From a virus: a stretch of 26,819 bases of DNA. Shown in pieces: positions 1 through 8,491 of the stretch. The DNA lies in the IMG/VR virus record IMGVR_UViG_3300017769_000100, positions 1 to 26,819 of that record; one strand, given 5' to 3'. Within the stretch, counting starts at the first letter, position 1. Every line of letters begins with the position of its first letter. A model generated the notes under the pieces. It did not search any database and had not been told where the DNA came from. It saw nothing but the letters and a program-made list of their open reading frames with translations. Made by a program: the position numbers and the translations under genes.

Positions 1-48
1 ATAGGCGCCTACTTTGGTGGACGCTCTTACGAAAAGATAAAAAGATAA
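1..48 (+). CDS. 3' end of an upstream virion gene (partial)
   Basis: Frame 1 is open from the first base and ends at TAA 46-48, giving the C-terminal tail IGAYFGGRSYEKIKR. The next start codon lies one base after this stop, the same tight spacing seen through the rest of the cluster, which supports a real gene end. The AYFGG string resembles the ICYFGK end of the next protein, so it may be another member of the same virion protein type. Only 15 residues are visible, so no function can be assigned. Confidence 0.5.
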   Translation: MGAYFGGRSYEKIKR

Positions 49-49
49 A

Positions 50-646
50 ATGGCACAAAATTCAACAGAAGTAGCTTATAGCTTTGGTCAATTTGGATCT
101 GCATTCGCCGATCTCAACGCAAATACTATAACACCGCCAGAAGAGTTAGCTATAGTAGCTATTCAGTTTTTAGCAGACACATCTCTTGATGTTTTGACTT
201 CAAAAGACTCGGACGTATTTCCAACCATAGGCGCTGCTGCGCACGATAGTGGTCGTTATACTAGAACAGTAAATCAAGGTGACGCTACTACAAACAAAAT
301 AATATTTGACCAAGAAAACGCGGGTACAGGAAGTATTGATGATATAAAAGTTGGTGATGAAGTCTACGATGGCGCTACGGGTGTTTTACACGGGACTGTT
401 ACCATTTTAGATCCTGATGGCAATAATACAAAAGAAATACAAATCAGTGCTTCTGCAGATATTACAAACGACGAGACCTTATCGTTTTTAAGACCAAAAG
501 AAATAAGTAGCCAAGGTGTTGGTGGCTTAGCTATTGACAGCACGCAAGTTTTTCCTAAAGGATTAACTATATACGGTAGATGGGATTCAGTATCCATAGC
601 CGCTGATGATGAAGATGGTGGTATAATTTGTTACTTTGGTAAATAA
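50..646 (+). CDS. conserved virion-associated protein, function unknown
   Basis: This 198-residue protein has no signal peptide and no membrane segment. It looks beta-rich: a middle section (about residues 80-150) reads like a small barrel with KVGDEVYDGATG and HGTVTILDPDG, and the end carries FPKGLTIYGRW followed by an acidic turn and IICYFGK. I recall similar endings in structural proteins of marine phages, but no enzymatic motif is visible. Its position next to a lectin-like protein and upstream of the packaging genes suggests a particle-surface or tail role. The start is the only ATG close to the upstream stop. The stop overlaps the next start by one base (TAATG), which suggests translational coupling. 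Function is inferred from context only. Confidence 0.7.
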   Translation: MAQNSTEVAYSFGQFGSAFADLNANTITPPEELAIVAIQFLADTSLDVLTSKDSDVFPTIGAAAHDSGRYTRTVNQGDATTNKIIFDQENAGTGSIDDIKVGDEVYDGATGVLHGTVTILDPDGNNTKEIQISASADITNDETLSFLRPKEISSQGVGGLAIDSTQVFPKGLTIYGRWDSVSIAADDEDGGIICYFGK

Positions 647-1353
647 TGCTAGGGTTAGGAAGCTATATATCAGATCACAAGGGAGATAGATTTGATTTAT
701 CTGATGTGTCAGGATTAGTCAGTTGGCTTCAGTCAGGGTCTGGATACACTGGAACTGTTGGCGAAGCTGTTAGCAGTTGGTTTGACAGAGCTAGGCACTT
801 GAGCTGGAGCCAAAGCGAGTCTAGCCAAAGACCTACTATAGTTGCCAATGGCGGATTAAATTTTGACGGTGCAAACGACGCTCTAGATGCAGGAACTCAA
901 ATATCTTTAACTACCTTTCACTTGTTTATGGTTATAGATCTTGAAGGAGCTAACAACGAGACTGCCATTGGGGTTAATGCTTCCACTAATTTTTTAAGAT
1001 TTTTCAAAGGTGGAAACCTTAACCAAATGAGATATAAGTTTGGATCTGATGGGCCTGTAGACAAAAATGTAACAGCATCTAGCAATATACCTACTACTAA
1101 ATTTTTATTTGAACTATCTAGAACAAACGCAGCTTCTAACAATTTAACAACTATATTTGACGGGACAGCAGTAAGCACTGACACTTTAGACGTTGCTAAA
1201 GACTGGATAATTAGAAGCGTAGGCGCTCAGTCTCCCACAGGAGCAAACCCGACGCAAGGAATAATATATGAATTAGCAATTTACAACAACGTTCTTTCAG
1301 GTGATAATTTAACCAACGCAAGAGCAGACATACAAGCAAGAAACGACTTGTAA
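646..1353 (+). CDS. LamG/concanavalin-like virion protein
   Basis: The 235-residue product shows the usual pattern of a concanavalin A-like (LamG) jelly roll. It has an opening LVSWLQSG strand, then LNFDGANDAL at residues 71-80 (the common LxFDGxxDxL motif), a FHLFMVIDLEG strand, a TTIFDGTAV turn and a closing IIYELAIYNNVLS strand. Proteins of this fold usually bind glycans or other surface ligands. On a phage they tend to be capsid decorations or parts of receptor-binding tail appendages, so a role in host-surface or polysaccharide contact is a reasonable inference. The start overlaps the previous stop by one base. No catalytic pair typical of glycoside hydrolases was recognised, so simple binding is favoured. 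Confidence 0.7.
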   Translation: MLGLGSYISDHKGDRFDLSDVSGLVSWLQSGSGYTGTVGEAVSSWFDRARHLSWSQSESSQRPTIVANGGLNFDGANDALDAGTQISLTTFHLFMVIDLEGANNETAIGVNASTNFLRFFKGGNLNQMRYKFGSDGPVDKNVTASSNIPTTKFLFELSRTNAASNNLTTIFDGTAVSTDTLDVAKDWIIRSVGAQSPTGANPTQGIIYELAIYNNVLSGDNLTNARADIQARNDL

Positions 1354-1377
1354 TAATAATTAATTAAATTAAATAAA

Positions 1378-1659
1378 ATGGCAAAAAGAAAGACGCCTAA
1401 GGCTAAAGACCTTAGACCTGATCGCATTAACAGCGATCAACTAGAAAAACTTCAAGCAGCAGTAAGATCACTGCAAAACTACCAAAATCAAATAGGTGCG
1501 CTAGAAACTCGCAAACACGAGATGCTGCACCTATGCTTTCAAGTAAGCGATATAATTTCTAAAATGAGAGGTGAGTTTAAAAAAGAGTATGGCTCTGCTG
1601 ACATTAACATAGAAGATGGTTCTATAAAATACACGGAAGATGAGCAAGCTAATTCGTAA
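1378..1659 (+). CDS. small coiled-coil protein of the packaging region
   Basis: This 93-residue protein has a basic N-terminus (MAKRKTPKAKDLR), then a long predicted helix with heptad-like spacing (about residues 19-68), and an acidic tail with SADINIEDGSIKYTEDEQ. I recall similar proteins in environmental phages beside the same neighbours, always of unknown function. It contains HEMLH at residues 47-51, formally an HExxH match, but the protein is too short and too helical for a zincin. The leader is almost pure A/T with no Shine-Dalgarno sequence. Its 3' end overlaps the next gene by 20 bases. It may be an oligomeric assembly factor, which is inference only. Confidence 0.7.
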   Translation: MAKRKTPKAKDLRPDRINSDQLEKLQAAVRSLQNYQNQIGALETRKHEMLHLCFQVSDIISKMRGEFKKEYGSADINIEDGSIKYTEDEQANS

Positions 1660-1861
1660 AATAACAATAGGTAAAGACTACAAGATAGACTCAATGCACT
1701 ACTCCGTAGGGCAAGAGGTTTATGGTGGTCACGTTATATGCGACATTATTGAAGAAGACGACAAGTACTCTATATATATAAAAAAAAGAAAAGACGTACT
1801 ACCTTGGAAAGACTTCAATAAGAACATGGCGGTATCCGTAGAGTATAACCTAGAGTACTAA
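1640..1861 (+). CDS. small conserved hypothetical protein
   Basis: The 73-residue product is beta-rich with aromatic residues: KITIGKDYKIDSMHYSVGQ, then VICDIIEEDDKYSIYIKK, then LPWKDFNKNMAVSVEYNLEY. The alternating hydrophobic pattern and terminal strand suggest a compact beta fold. No enzyme motif, signal peptide or membrane segment is seen. I recall similar small proteins next to terminase genes in environmental phages, without assigned function. It starts 20 bases inside the preceding gene and its stop overlaps the next ATG by one base, so it sits in a translationally coupled run of small genes that leads to the terminase. Confidence 0.7.
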   Translation: MSKLIRKITIGKDYKIDSMHYSVGQEVYGGHVICDIIEEDDKYSIYIKKRKDVLPWKDFNKNMAVSVEYNLEY

Positions 1862-2469
1862 TGAAAAGCGTTTACGGTTTTGTTGTAAGACCGTTGGGGT
1901 CTAGATACAATAACACAAAGTCTGTAGGTGACAAAGAGCTAATTGTGAACTCTGAAAACTTTAATCATCAGTTCGTCAACAGGGAGGCTAAAGTTATAAG
2001 CGTACCTACTCATCAAGATACGTTAGGTATAAAACCCGGCGATACAGTTATAGTTCACCACAACGTTTTTAGAAGGTGGGAAGATCAACACGGTAACGAA
2101 AGAAATAGCAAAAACTATTTTAACGAAGAAACTTATGTGGTTTATCAAGATCAAATATTCTTGTATAAACCTCATGCAAACTGGACAAGGTTTAAAGATT
2201 CTAAGTGGGAAGCGCCTAAAGGATATTGTTTTATTCAACCCATAAAAGACAATAAAGATTTTTCTGCAGAAAAAGAAAAACCGCTAATAGGTATAGTTAA
2301 ATACTCTGATGGTACTGTAGACATAGGAGACTTAGTAGGTTTTAGGCCTAGCTCTGAGTATGAGTTTGTTATAGATGGAAAAAGGCTGTATAGAGTAATG
2401 TCTAATTTTATTACAATTAAATATGAATATCAAGGAGACGAAGAAGAGTATAATCCAAGCTGGACATAG
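1861..2469 (+). CDS. probable double GroES-like co-chaperonin
   Basis: The 202-residue protein reads as two GroES-like modules. The first has YGFVVRPLGSRY near the N-terminus and IKPGDTVIVHHNVFRR at residues 57-72, matching the GroES pattern of a strand followed by a KxGDxV turn. Residues 73-84 (WEDQHGNERNSK) could be a mobile loop. The second has GIVKYSDGTVDIGDLVGF (144-161) and then EYEFVIDGKRLYRV (166-179), which resembles the GroES end where G-D-x-V-x-F precedes a V-D-G-K-x-Y-x-x hairpin. Phage GroES homologues such as T4 gp31 help the host chaperonin fold the capsid protein, so the same job is plausible here. The gene ends in TAG, the only non-TAA stop among the complete genes, and overlaps the next gene by 47 bases. 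The fold call is from sequence pattern only. Confidence 0.6.
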   Translation: MKSVYGFVVRPLGSRYNNTKSVGDKELIVNSENFNHQFVNREAKVISVPTHQDTLGIKPGDTVIVHHNVFRRWEDQHGNERNSKNYFNEETYVVYQDQIFLYKPHANWTRFKDSKWEAPKGYCFIQPIKDNKDFSAEKEKPLIGIVKYSDGTVDIGDLVGFRPSSEYEFVIDGKRLYRVMSNFITIKYEYQGDEEEYNPSWT

Positions 2470-2698
2470 AGCAGTTGAAGAACTTATTAAAGTGGCTAAA
2501 GAAGCTATTGTTGATAGTGGTGATGACATTACCGCTGATAGACTTAAAAATGCTGCGGCTACAAAAAAGCTAGCTATATTCGATGCCTTTGAAATACTTA
2601 ATCGTATACAAGAAGAGCAGGCTTTGCTTGACGGCAAAGTTGTAGAAGAAAAAAAGGAAAGAGTTTTTAAAGGTTTTGCTGAAGGTAGATCTAAATAA
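2423..2698 (+). CDS. putative terminase small subunit
   Basis: This 91-residue, almost entirely helical and highly charged protein lies directly upstream of the large terminase gene, with a one-base TAATG overlap. Visible blocks are an N-terminal helix rich in Lys/Glu, DDITADRLKNAAATKKLAIF (about residues 34-53), a second helix DAFEILNRIQEEQALLDG and a basic end FKGFAEGRSK. Size, helical content and position fit the DNA-recognition subunit that brings phage DNA to the packaging motor, and I recall homologous proteins in this place in related phages. No classical helix-turn-helix was confirmed, so the role rests mainly on context. The start ATG lies inside the preceding gene and gives the only full-length helical frame. 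Confidence 0.55.
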   Translation: MNIKETKKSIIQAGHRAVEELIKVAKEAIVDSGDDITADRLKNAAATKKLAIFDAFEILNRIQEEQALLDGKVVEEKKERVFKGFAEGRSK

Positions 2699-4911
2699 TG
2701 TACGAACAGAGTTTATATAAAATAATACAACCAATAAGAAGCAACACTATTAAAAGACTTAATAAGTCTAAGAAGTGGGGCTACGGCTATAACAAAGAGC
2801 ACGGTGTTGTCGTTATATCTAAGACAGGTCAAATTGGCGAAATATACGATATACAAGGTTTAAAAATTGCTTTACCTCTAGCTCCGAAAAATGTGTATAG
2901 CAACGAGCTTAAAAAATGGAAGCAGCTTGAAAAACCTTCTATACTAAAGAAAATAAAAAGCATATTCGACTGGAGAGAGTATCCTGAAGAACAAAAAGAA
3001 CAGTGGTATGACTATATAGACGAAGAGTTTAAACGTAGAGAAGAAGGGTTTTGGTTCGACAACGATGGAACTACTACATATCTACCCGGTAGTCATTATA
3101 TGTATCTTCAATGGAGCAAGATAGACGTTGGTGCTCCAGACTTTCGTGAAGCAAATAGATTGTTTTTTATATTTTGGGAAGCTTGTAAAGCGGATATTAG
3201 ATGTTACGGTATGTGTTATCTTAAAAACAGGCGTTCTGGTTTTTCGTTCATGAGTAGTGCTGAAACCGTTAACCAAGCAACAATATCTAGTGATAGTAGG
3301 TACGGTATATTATCTAAGTCTGGTGCCGATGCTAAAAAGATGTTTACAGACAAGGTTGTACCAATATCCATAAACTACCCTTTCTTTTTTAAGCCAATAC
3401 AAGATGGTATGGATAGACCAAAATCTGAGCTAGCTTACCGTGTTCCTGCAAGTAAATTTACTCGTAAAAAAATTACATCAAAAGAAAAGCTAGAAGACAT
3501 ACAAGGTCTAGACACTACAATCGATTGGAAAAACACGGGTGATAACAGTTATGATGGTGAAAAACTTAGCCTACTAGTTCACGATGAAAGTGGTAAGTGG
3601 GAAAGACCTGACAATATACTTAACAACTGGCGGGTAACCAAAACTTGTCTTAGGCTAGGTTCTAGAATAGTTGGTAAGTGCATGATGGGATCAACGTCAA
3701 ACGCCTTAGATAAAGGTGGTGATAACTTTAAAAAATTATACAACGACAGCGATGTCACTAAAAGAAACGCAAATGGACAAACACGCTCTGGTTTATATTC
3801 TTTGTTTATCCCAATGGAATGGAACTATGAAGGTTTTATTGATGAGCATGGACGACCTGTGTTTAACACTCCAAGAAGAGAAACTCGTGGACCCGACGGT
3901 GAACTAATAGACATAGGTATAATAGAATACTGGGACAACGAAGTAGAAGGATTAAAAGGTGATCAAGATGGATTAAATGAATTTTACCGTCAGTTTCCTA
4001 GGACTACGGAGCATGCGTTTAGAGATGAAACTAAAAACAGTCTATTTAATCTAGTTAAGATATACGAGCAAATAGATTATAACGAAGGAATAAGAAACTC
4101 TAACGCTGTTACTACAGGAAACTTTCAGTGGCAAAACGGAATAAAAGACACTAAGGTTGTTTTTGTACCAGACCCAGGTGGTAGGTTTAAAGTTAGCTGG
4201 GTTCCTAGTATAGGTTTACAGAACAGACAGATAATAAAACAAGGCATTAAACTACCAGGAAACGAGCACGTAGGTGCGTTTGGCTGTGATAGCTACGATA
4301 TTAGTGGAACAGTGGACGGTAGAGGTTCTAACGGTGCTTTACATGGCTTGACTAAGTTTTCAATGGAAGATGCTCCCGCAAACACTTTTTTCTTAGAGTA
4401 CGTGTCAAGACCACCTACAGCTGAGATATTTTTTGAAGACGTGTTAATGGCTTTAGTGTTTTACGGTATGCCATTACTTGCTGAGAACAACAAACCAAGA
4501 TTACTGTACTACTTAAAGAGAAGAGGATACAGGGGATACTCTATGAATAGACCAGATAAAGTTTGGAATAAACTATCTGTTGCTGAAAAAGAAGTTGGAG
4601 GTATACCAAACTCTAGTGAAGACATAAAACAGTCTCACGCCGCTGCTATCGAGATGTACATAAATGACCACGTTGGTCATAAAGGAGACGGCAACTACGG
4701 TAACGTGTATTTTAACGAAACTCTTAACGACTGGGCTAAGTTTGACATCAACAAGAGAACTAAGTTTGACGCCGCTATAAGCTCAGGGTTAGCTATTATG
4801 GCTTGCAATAGACATTTATACTATCCTAAATCAAGTAATACTAATAAAGTGAGCTTAAATATTGCTCGATATAAGAACGATGGTTTATCATCAATATTAA
4901 TTAAAAAATAA
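2698..4911 (+). CDS. terL: terminase large subunit (packaging ATPase-nuclease)
   Basis: This 737-residue protein is the motor that pumps DNA into the prohead and cuts the concatemer. The ATPase half carries a deviant Walker A loop, KNRRSGFS at residues 176-183 after GMCYL, a Walker B strand LSLLVHDE at 290-297 with D296/E297, and the terminase signature FPRTTEHAF at 433-441. The nuclease half has an RNase H-like opening FGCDSYD with D531 as the likely first metal ligand, and a late acidic residue D691 in TKFDAAIS. The long N-terminus with GSHYMYLQWSKIDVG and the GADAKKMFTDK and FFFKPIQDG blocks resemble crAss-like phage terminases, whose length is about 700-780 residues. It sits between the putative small subunit and the portal gene, the standard packaging order. 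Confidence 0.93.
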   Translation: MYEQSLYKIIQPIRSNTIKRLNKSKKWGYGYNKEHGVVVISKTGQIGEIYDIQGLKIALPLAPKNVYSNELKKWKQLEKPSILKKIKSIFDWREYPEEQKEQWYDYIDEEFKRREEGFWFDNDGTTTYLPGSHYMYLQWSKIDVGAPDFREANRLFFIFWEACKADIRCYGMCYLKNRRSGFSFMSSAETVNQATISSDSRYGILSKSGADAKKMFTDKVVPISINYPFFFKPIQDGMDRPKSELAYRVPASKFTRKKITSKEKLEDIQGLDTTIDWKNTGDNSYDGEKLSLLVHDESGKWERPDNILNNWRVTKTCLRLGSRIVGKCMMGSTSNALDKGGDNFKKLYNDSDVTKRNANGQTRSGLYSLFIPMEWNYEGFIDEHGRPVFNTPRRETRGPDGELIDIGIIEYWDNEVEGLKGDQDGLNEFYRQFPRTTEHAFRDETKNSLFNLVKIYEQIDYNEGIRNSNAVTTGNFQWQNGIKDTKVVFVPDPGGRFKVSWVPSIGLQNRQIIKQGIKLPGNEHVGAFGCDSYDISGTVDGRGSNGALHGLTKFSMEDAPANTFFLEYVSRPPTAEIFFEDVLMALVFYGMPLLAENNKPRLLYYLKRRGYRGYSMNRPDKVWNKLSVAEKEVGGIPNSSEDIKQSHAAAIEMYINDHVGHKGDGNYGNVYFNETLNDWAKFDINKRTKFDAAISSGLAIMACNRHLYYPKSSNTNKVSLNIARYKNDGLSSILIKK

Positions 4912-4913
4912 GT

Positions 4914-7337
4914 ATGGCTGAGTCAGTTGTAAAAAGTTATTTTCCTTCACAAGTAGTTAGTGATTTAGAAAAAATGTTGCCAGAGTATGGTTTAAAAGTT
5001 GCTAAAGCCATAGAGCAAGAGTGGTTTAACGAAAACTACACTAACAATAGGTATATAGAAAACAAAGAAAGATTTCACAAGCTGAGGTTGTACGCTAGAG
5101 GCGAGCAGTCAATACAAAAATACAAAGATGAGTTATCTATAAACGGTGACTTAAGCTACTTAAACTTAGACTGGAAGCCGGTGCCTATTATACCTAAATT
5201 TGTAGATATAGTTGTTAACGGTATGGCTGATAGATCTTACGATATAAAAGCTTACTCTCAAGATCCATACGGCGTAGATAAAAGAACTTCGTACATGCAG
5301 TCTATATTAGACGACATGCGAACTAAAGACTTTGCTGAAAAAGTTAGAGATACATTTAAAATAGATATAACAGAAAACGAACCAAACACGCTGCCTCAAA
5401 CAGAGGAAGAGCTAATGCTTCACATGCAGCTTACCTACAAGCAGGAGGTTGAAATAGCCGAAGAGCAAGCTATAGCTGTGTTGATGAAGGGTAACGATTA
5501 CGATTTAATATCAAAAAGATTTTACTACGATCTTACCGTGCTGGGTATTGGCGCTGTTAAAACAGGGTTTAATACGTCTGAGGGAATTACTGTTGATTAT
5601 GTTGATCCGGCTAATATGGTTTGGTCGTATACTGATTCACCTTATTTTGATGACGTATACTATGTAGGTGAAGTTAAAACAATACCTATAAACGAGCTAG
5701 CTAAACAATTCCCTGATCTAAATCAAGCTGAGCTAGAAGAAATAGCTAACAAGCCAAACAATAGATCTAGGTACGGTTATCAACGGGTTAGAAACTCAAA
5801 TAAAACAGACAACAATAAAGTTCAAGTTTTGTACTTTAACTACAAGACATATATGAACAATGTTTACAAAGTAAAAGAAACAGGTACTGGCGGTGAAAGA
5901 GCTATACCAAAAAACGACAGCTTTAATCCACCCGAAGACAAGCAAGGAAACTTTAAGAGAGTATCTAGATCTATAGAGTGTGTTTATGACGGCGCTATAA
6001 TACTAGGTACAGATACTCTGTTAAAGTGGGAGATGGCTAAAAACATGGTTAGACCAAAAAGTGACTTCACTAAAGTTAAAATGAATTATGCTATAGTAGC
6101 TCCTAGAATGTACAACGGTAGAACAGAATCTATTGTTAGTAGAATAACAGGTTTTGCTGATATGATACAGCTTACACACTTAAAGCTACAGCAAGTGATG
6201 TCTAAGATGGTTCCAGACGGTGTTTATCTTGACGCTGATGGTTTAGCTGAGATAGACTTAGGTAACGGCACAAACTATAATCCTCAAGAAGCTTTAAACA
6301 TGTTCTTCCAGACGGGTAGCGTTATTGGTAGGTCAATGAACTCTCTAGGTGAAGGTAACCCTGGCGCTGTACCTATTAGAGAAATACAGTCTGGTGGTGG
6401 TGGCAACAAAATGCAAGCGTTAATAGGTAGTTACAACTATTATCTTCAAATGATGCGAGATGTAACTGGTCTAAACGAGGCTAGAGACGGTAGCACTCCT
6501 GACAAAAACGCTTTAGTTGGTGTTCAAAAGCTAGCTGCAGCAAACTCTAACGTAGCCACTAGACATATACTACAGTCTGGCTTATTCTTAACAGCACAAG
6601 TAGCAGAAGCTTTATCGCTTAGAATATCTGACGTTATAGAATATTCTCCAACAAAAGATGCTTTTATACAAGCTATTGGAGCTCACAATGTAGCTACACT
6701 TGAGGAAATGGCAAACTTACACCTGTATGATTTTGGTATATTCTTAGAGTTAATGCCTGACGACGAAGAAAAACAAATGTTAGAAAACAACATACAGGTA
6801 GCTTTGGGCCAGAAGCTAATAGATTTAGAGGACGCTATCGATCTTAGAGACATAAGAAACTTAAAGTTAGCTAATCAACTTCTTAAAATTAGAAGAAAGC
6901 AGAAAGCAGAAAGGGATCAAGAGATGCAGCAACAAAACATACAGGCTCAAGCTCAAGCAAACGCTCAATCACAGCAAGCTGTAGCTCAAGCTGAAATACA
7001 AAAGCAACAAGCTATGGTTCAAATGAATACTCAATTAGAACAAGCTAAGTCTGAGTTTAAAATAAAACAATTACAGCAAGAAGCTTTGGTTAAGAAAGAT
7101 CTTATGAAGTATGAGTTTGAATTAAACATGCAATTAAAAGATGTTGAAGCTAAAGCTAGCAGAGAAGCTGAGGTATCTAGAGAAGACAGAAAAGACGAAA
7201 GAACAAAAATGCAAGCCTCACAAAAGAGCGCTTTAATCGATCAAAAAGAAAAAGGCAAAGGCCCGCAAAGATTTGAATCATCAGGAAATGATGTTATAGG
7301 CGGTGGCATGCGATTAAACAAGTTTGATCCAAGATAA
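4914..7337 (+). CDS. portal protein
   Basis: The 807-residue product follows the terminase by two bases. Large portal proteins of this length are typical of crAss-like podoviruses; twelve copies form the DNA channel at one capsid vertex. The core (about residues 30-640) has portal-like features: an N-terminal helical region with NENYTNNRYIENKERF, a wing-like segment with VDYVDPANMVWSYTDSPYF, and a helical stem-like region around RSMNSLGEGNPGAVPIREI and the MMRDVTGLNEARDGSTPDK block that occurs in many phage portals. The last 170 residues are a Gln/Ala/Lys-rich coiled coil followed by a Gly-rich end (GNDVIGGGMRLNKFDPR), consistent with a barrel extending into the capsid. The assignment rests on order, size and these blocks. 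Confidence 0.88.
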   Translation: MAESVVKSYFPSQVVSDLEKMLPEYGLKVAKAIEQEWFNENYTNNRYIENKERFHKLRLYARGEQSIQKYKDELSINGDLSYLNLDWKPVPIIPKFVDIVVNGMADRSYDIKAYSQDPYGVDKRTSYMQSILDDMRTKDFAEKVRDTFKIDITENEPNTLPQTEEELMLHMQLTYKQEVEIAEEQAIAVLMKGNDYDLISKRFYYDLTVLGIGAVKTGFNTSEGITVDYVDPANMVWSYTDSPYFDDVYYVGEVKTIPINELAKQFPDLNQAELEEIANKPNNRSRYGYQRVRNSNKTDNNKVQVLYFNYKTYMNNVYKVKETGTGGERAIPKNDSFNPPEDKQGNFKRVSRSIECVYDGAIILGTDTLLKWEMAKNMVRPKSDFTKVKMNYAIVAPRMYNGRTESIVSRITGFADMIQLTHLKLQQVMSKMVPDGVYLDADGLAEIDLGNGTNYNPQEALNMFFQTGSVIGRSMNSLGEGNPGAVPIREIQSGGGGNKMQALIGSYNYYLQMMRDVTGLNEARDGSTPDKNALVGVQKLAAANSNVATRHILQSGLFLTAQVAEALSLRISDVIEYSPTKDAFIQAIGAHNVATLEEMANLHLYDFGIFLELMPDDEEKQMLENNIQVALGQKLIDLEDAIDLRDIRNLKLANQLLKIRRKQKAERDQEMQQQNIQAQAQANAQSQQAVAQAEIQKQQAMVQMNTQLEQAKSEFKIKQLQQEALVKKDLMKYEFELNMQLKDVEAKASREAEVSREDRKDERTKMQASQKSALIDQKEKGKGPQRFESSGNDVIGGGMRLNKFDPR

Positions 7338-7338
7338 C

Positions 7339-7363
7339 TATTAACTAATTATATTATATTATG
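7339..7363 (+). promoter_or_regulatory. A/T-rich leader before scaffold gene (copy 1)
   Basis: TATTAACTA followed by ATTATATTATATT runs straight into the scaffold ATG at 7361. The same parts, with two extra T bases after TATTAACTA, precede the ATG at 9984. There is no Shine-Dalgarno sequence. It could be a translation leader suited to a Bacteroidota ribosome or part of a phage promoter; the sequence alone does not decide. Confidence 0.4.
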
Positions 7364-8473
7364 GAAGAAGAAAAAAAAGAACCTATTGTTGAAGAGATTC
7401 AGCAAGAAACTCCAGAGGCTGTAGAACAACCTAAGGAAGAAGTAAAACAAGACTTTAGCAAGTTTGAATCTAAAGATGACGAATCTGTTTACAAAGTCGA
7501 CTTGTCAACACCTAAAGCAGAAGAGCCTGTTGCAGAAGAGCCTACTGAGGCCTTGAAGGAAGTTGTTGAAGAAGTTAAAGCTGTAGAAGAGCAGCCTGTA
7601 GAGCAAAAAGTTGTAGAAGAAGTTAAACAATCGAGTGAAACAAGTAATGATTTACCTGAAGGGGTAGACAGTTTAGTTAGTTTTATAAAAGAAACAGGTG
7701 GATCTGTAGAAGATTATGTTTCGCTAAACAGAGACTATTCTAAGATGGATAATCAAGATGCTTTAAGAGAGTACTACTCTAAAACAAAGCCTCACTTGAC
7801 AGGTGACGAGGTTGATTTTTTATTAGAAGATAATTTTTCATACGATGAAGAGATCGATGAAGAAAACGATATAAAAAGAAAAAAATTAGCGTTAAAAGAG
7901 CAAGTTGCCAGCGCTAAACAATACTTAGAAGATCAAAAAGCTAGGTATTACACCGATGTTAAAACCAACAATACTCTGTCTGAAGAACAGCAGAAAGCGG
8001 TAGATTTTTTCAATCGCTACCAAAAAGAATCAGAAGAAAACCAAAGAACTATAGAAGAAAGATCTTCAAGGTTTCAACAAAAGACTGATAATCTTTTTAG
8101 CGAAAAATTCAAAGGTTTTGAATTTAACTTAGGTGAAAAGAATTTTAGGTTTAATGTTAACAATAAAGATCAAGTAAAAGAAGAGCAAAGCGACATCAAT
8201 AACTTTGTTAAGAAGTTTCTTGACAATGACGGTAACTTGACAAACGCAGACGCATACCACAAATCACTTTACACAGCAATGAATGCCGACGCTGTAGCAA
8301 AGCACTTTTACGAACAAGGTAAAGCAGATGCTATCAAGGATAGTGTTTCGAGTGCTAAAAATATAGACATGGCTCCAAGGCAATCGCTTAGCGATGGTGT
8401 AGAGACTGGTGGTGTAAAATATAGAGTTCTTGGTGATGATTCTAATTCGCTTAAATTTAAAATTAAAAAATAA
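7361..8473 (+). CDS. scaffolding protein
   Basis: This 370-residue, very acidic protein lies between portal and major capsid genes, the normal place for the scaffold. Residues 1-100 are low-complexity Glu/Val/Pro/Lys repeats (for example VVEEVK twice and AEEP twice). The middle is helical and charged (about residues 165-245). The C-terminus is basic (LKFKIKK), as in many scaffolds that use a basic end to hold the capsid shell. Scaffolds build the procapsid interior and leave or are degraded before packaging; no protease domain is visible in it. The leader in front of its ATG is almost the same as the one before the gene at 9984. Confidence 0.72.
   Translation: MEEEKKEPIVEEIQQETPEAVEQPKEEVKQDFSKFESKDDESVYKVDLSTPKAEEPVAEEPTEALKEVVEEVKAVEEQPVEQKVVEEVKQSSETSNDLPEGVDSLVSFIKETGGSVEDYVSLNRDYSKMDNQDALREYYSKTKPHLTGDEVDFLLEDNFSYDEEIDEENDIKRKKLALKEQVASAKQYLEDQKARYYTDVKTNNTLSEEQQKAVDFFNRYQKESEENQRTIEERSSRFQQKTDNLFSEKFKGFEFNLGEKNFRFNVNNKDQVKEEQSDINNFVKKFLDNDGNLTNADAYHKSLYTAMNADAVAKHFYEQGKADAIKDSVSSAKNIDMAPRQSLSDGVETGGVKYRVLGDDSNSLKFKIKK
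7517..7546 (+). repeat. 15-bp tandem duplication in the scaffold gene
   Basis: Two adjacent 15-base units begin with the same 12 bases (GCAGAAGAGCCT) at 7517 and 7532. They encode AEEPV and AEEPT in the acidic N-terminal region of the scaffold, a small in-frame expansion of a disordered segment. Confidence 0.75.
7562..7627 (+). repeat. repeated 18-bp segment encoding VVEEVK
   Basis: The segment GTTGTTGAAGAAGTTAAA (7562-7579) recurs at 7610-7627 with a single T-to-A change. Both copies encode VVEEVK and are 48 bases apart in register, so the acidic scaffold N-terminus seems to have grown by local duplication. Confidence 0.75.
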
Positions 8474-8491
8474 CTCTAAAAACATTTAATT

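Noticed and set aside
646-1353. Diversity-generating retroelement target in the lectin-like gene
   Set aside because: No reverse transcriptase gene, template repeat or variable A-site repeat was seen in the window.
1516-1530. HEMLH (HExxH) in the 93-residue protein as a metallopeptidase site
   Set aside because: The motif lies inside a predicted coiled coil of a very short protein with no room for a zincin fold and no third ligand; a chance match is more likely.
2467-2469. TAG stop as a sign of stop-codon reassignment (known in some crAss-like phages)
   Set aside because: All other complete genes end in TAA and the frames are intact under the standard code. Reading through this TAG meets TGA within three codons, so there is no evidence of recoding.
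3716-3907. Small + strand frame inside the terminase gene
   Set aside because: It lies wholly within the terminase frame, whose motifs are intact, and its product shows no recognisable pattern.
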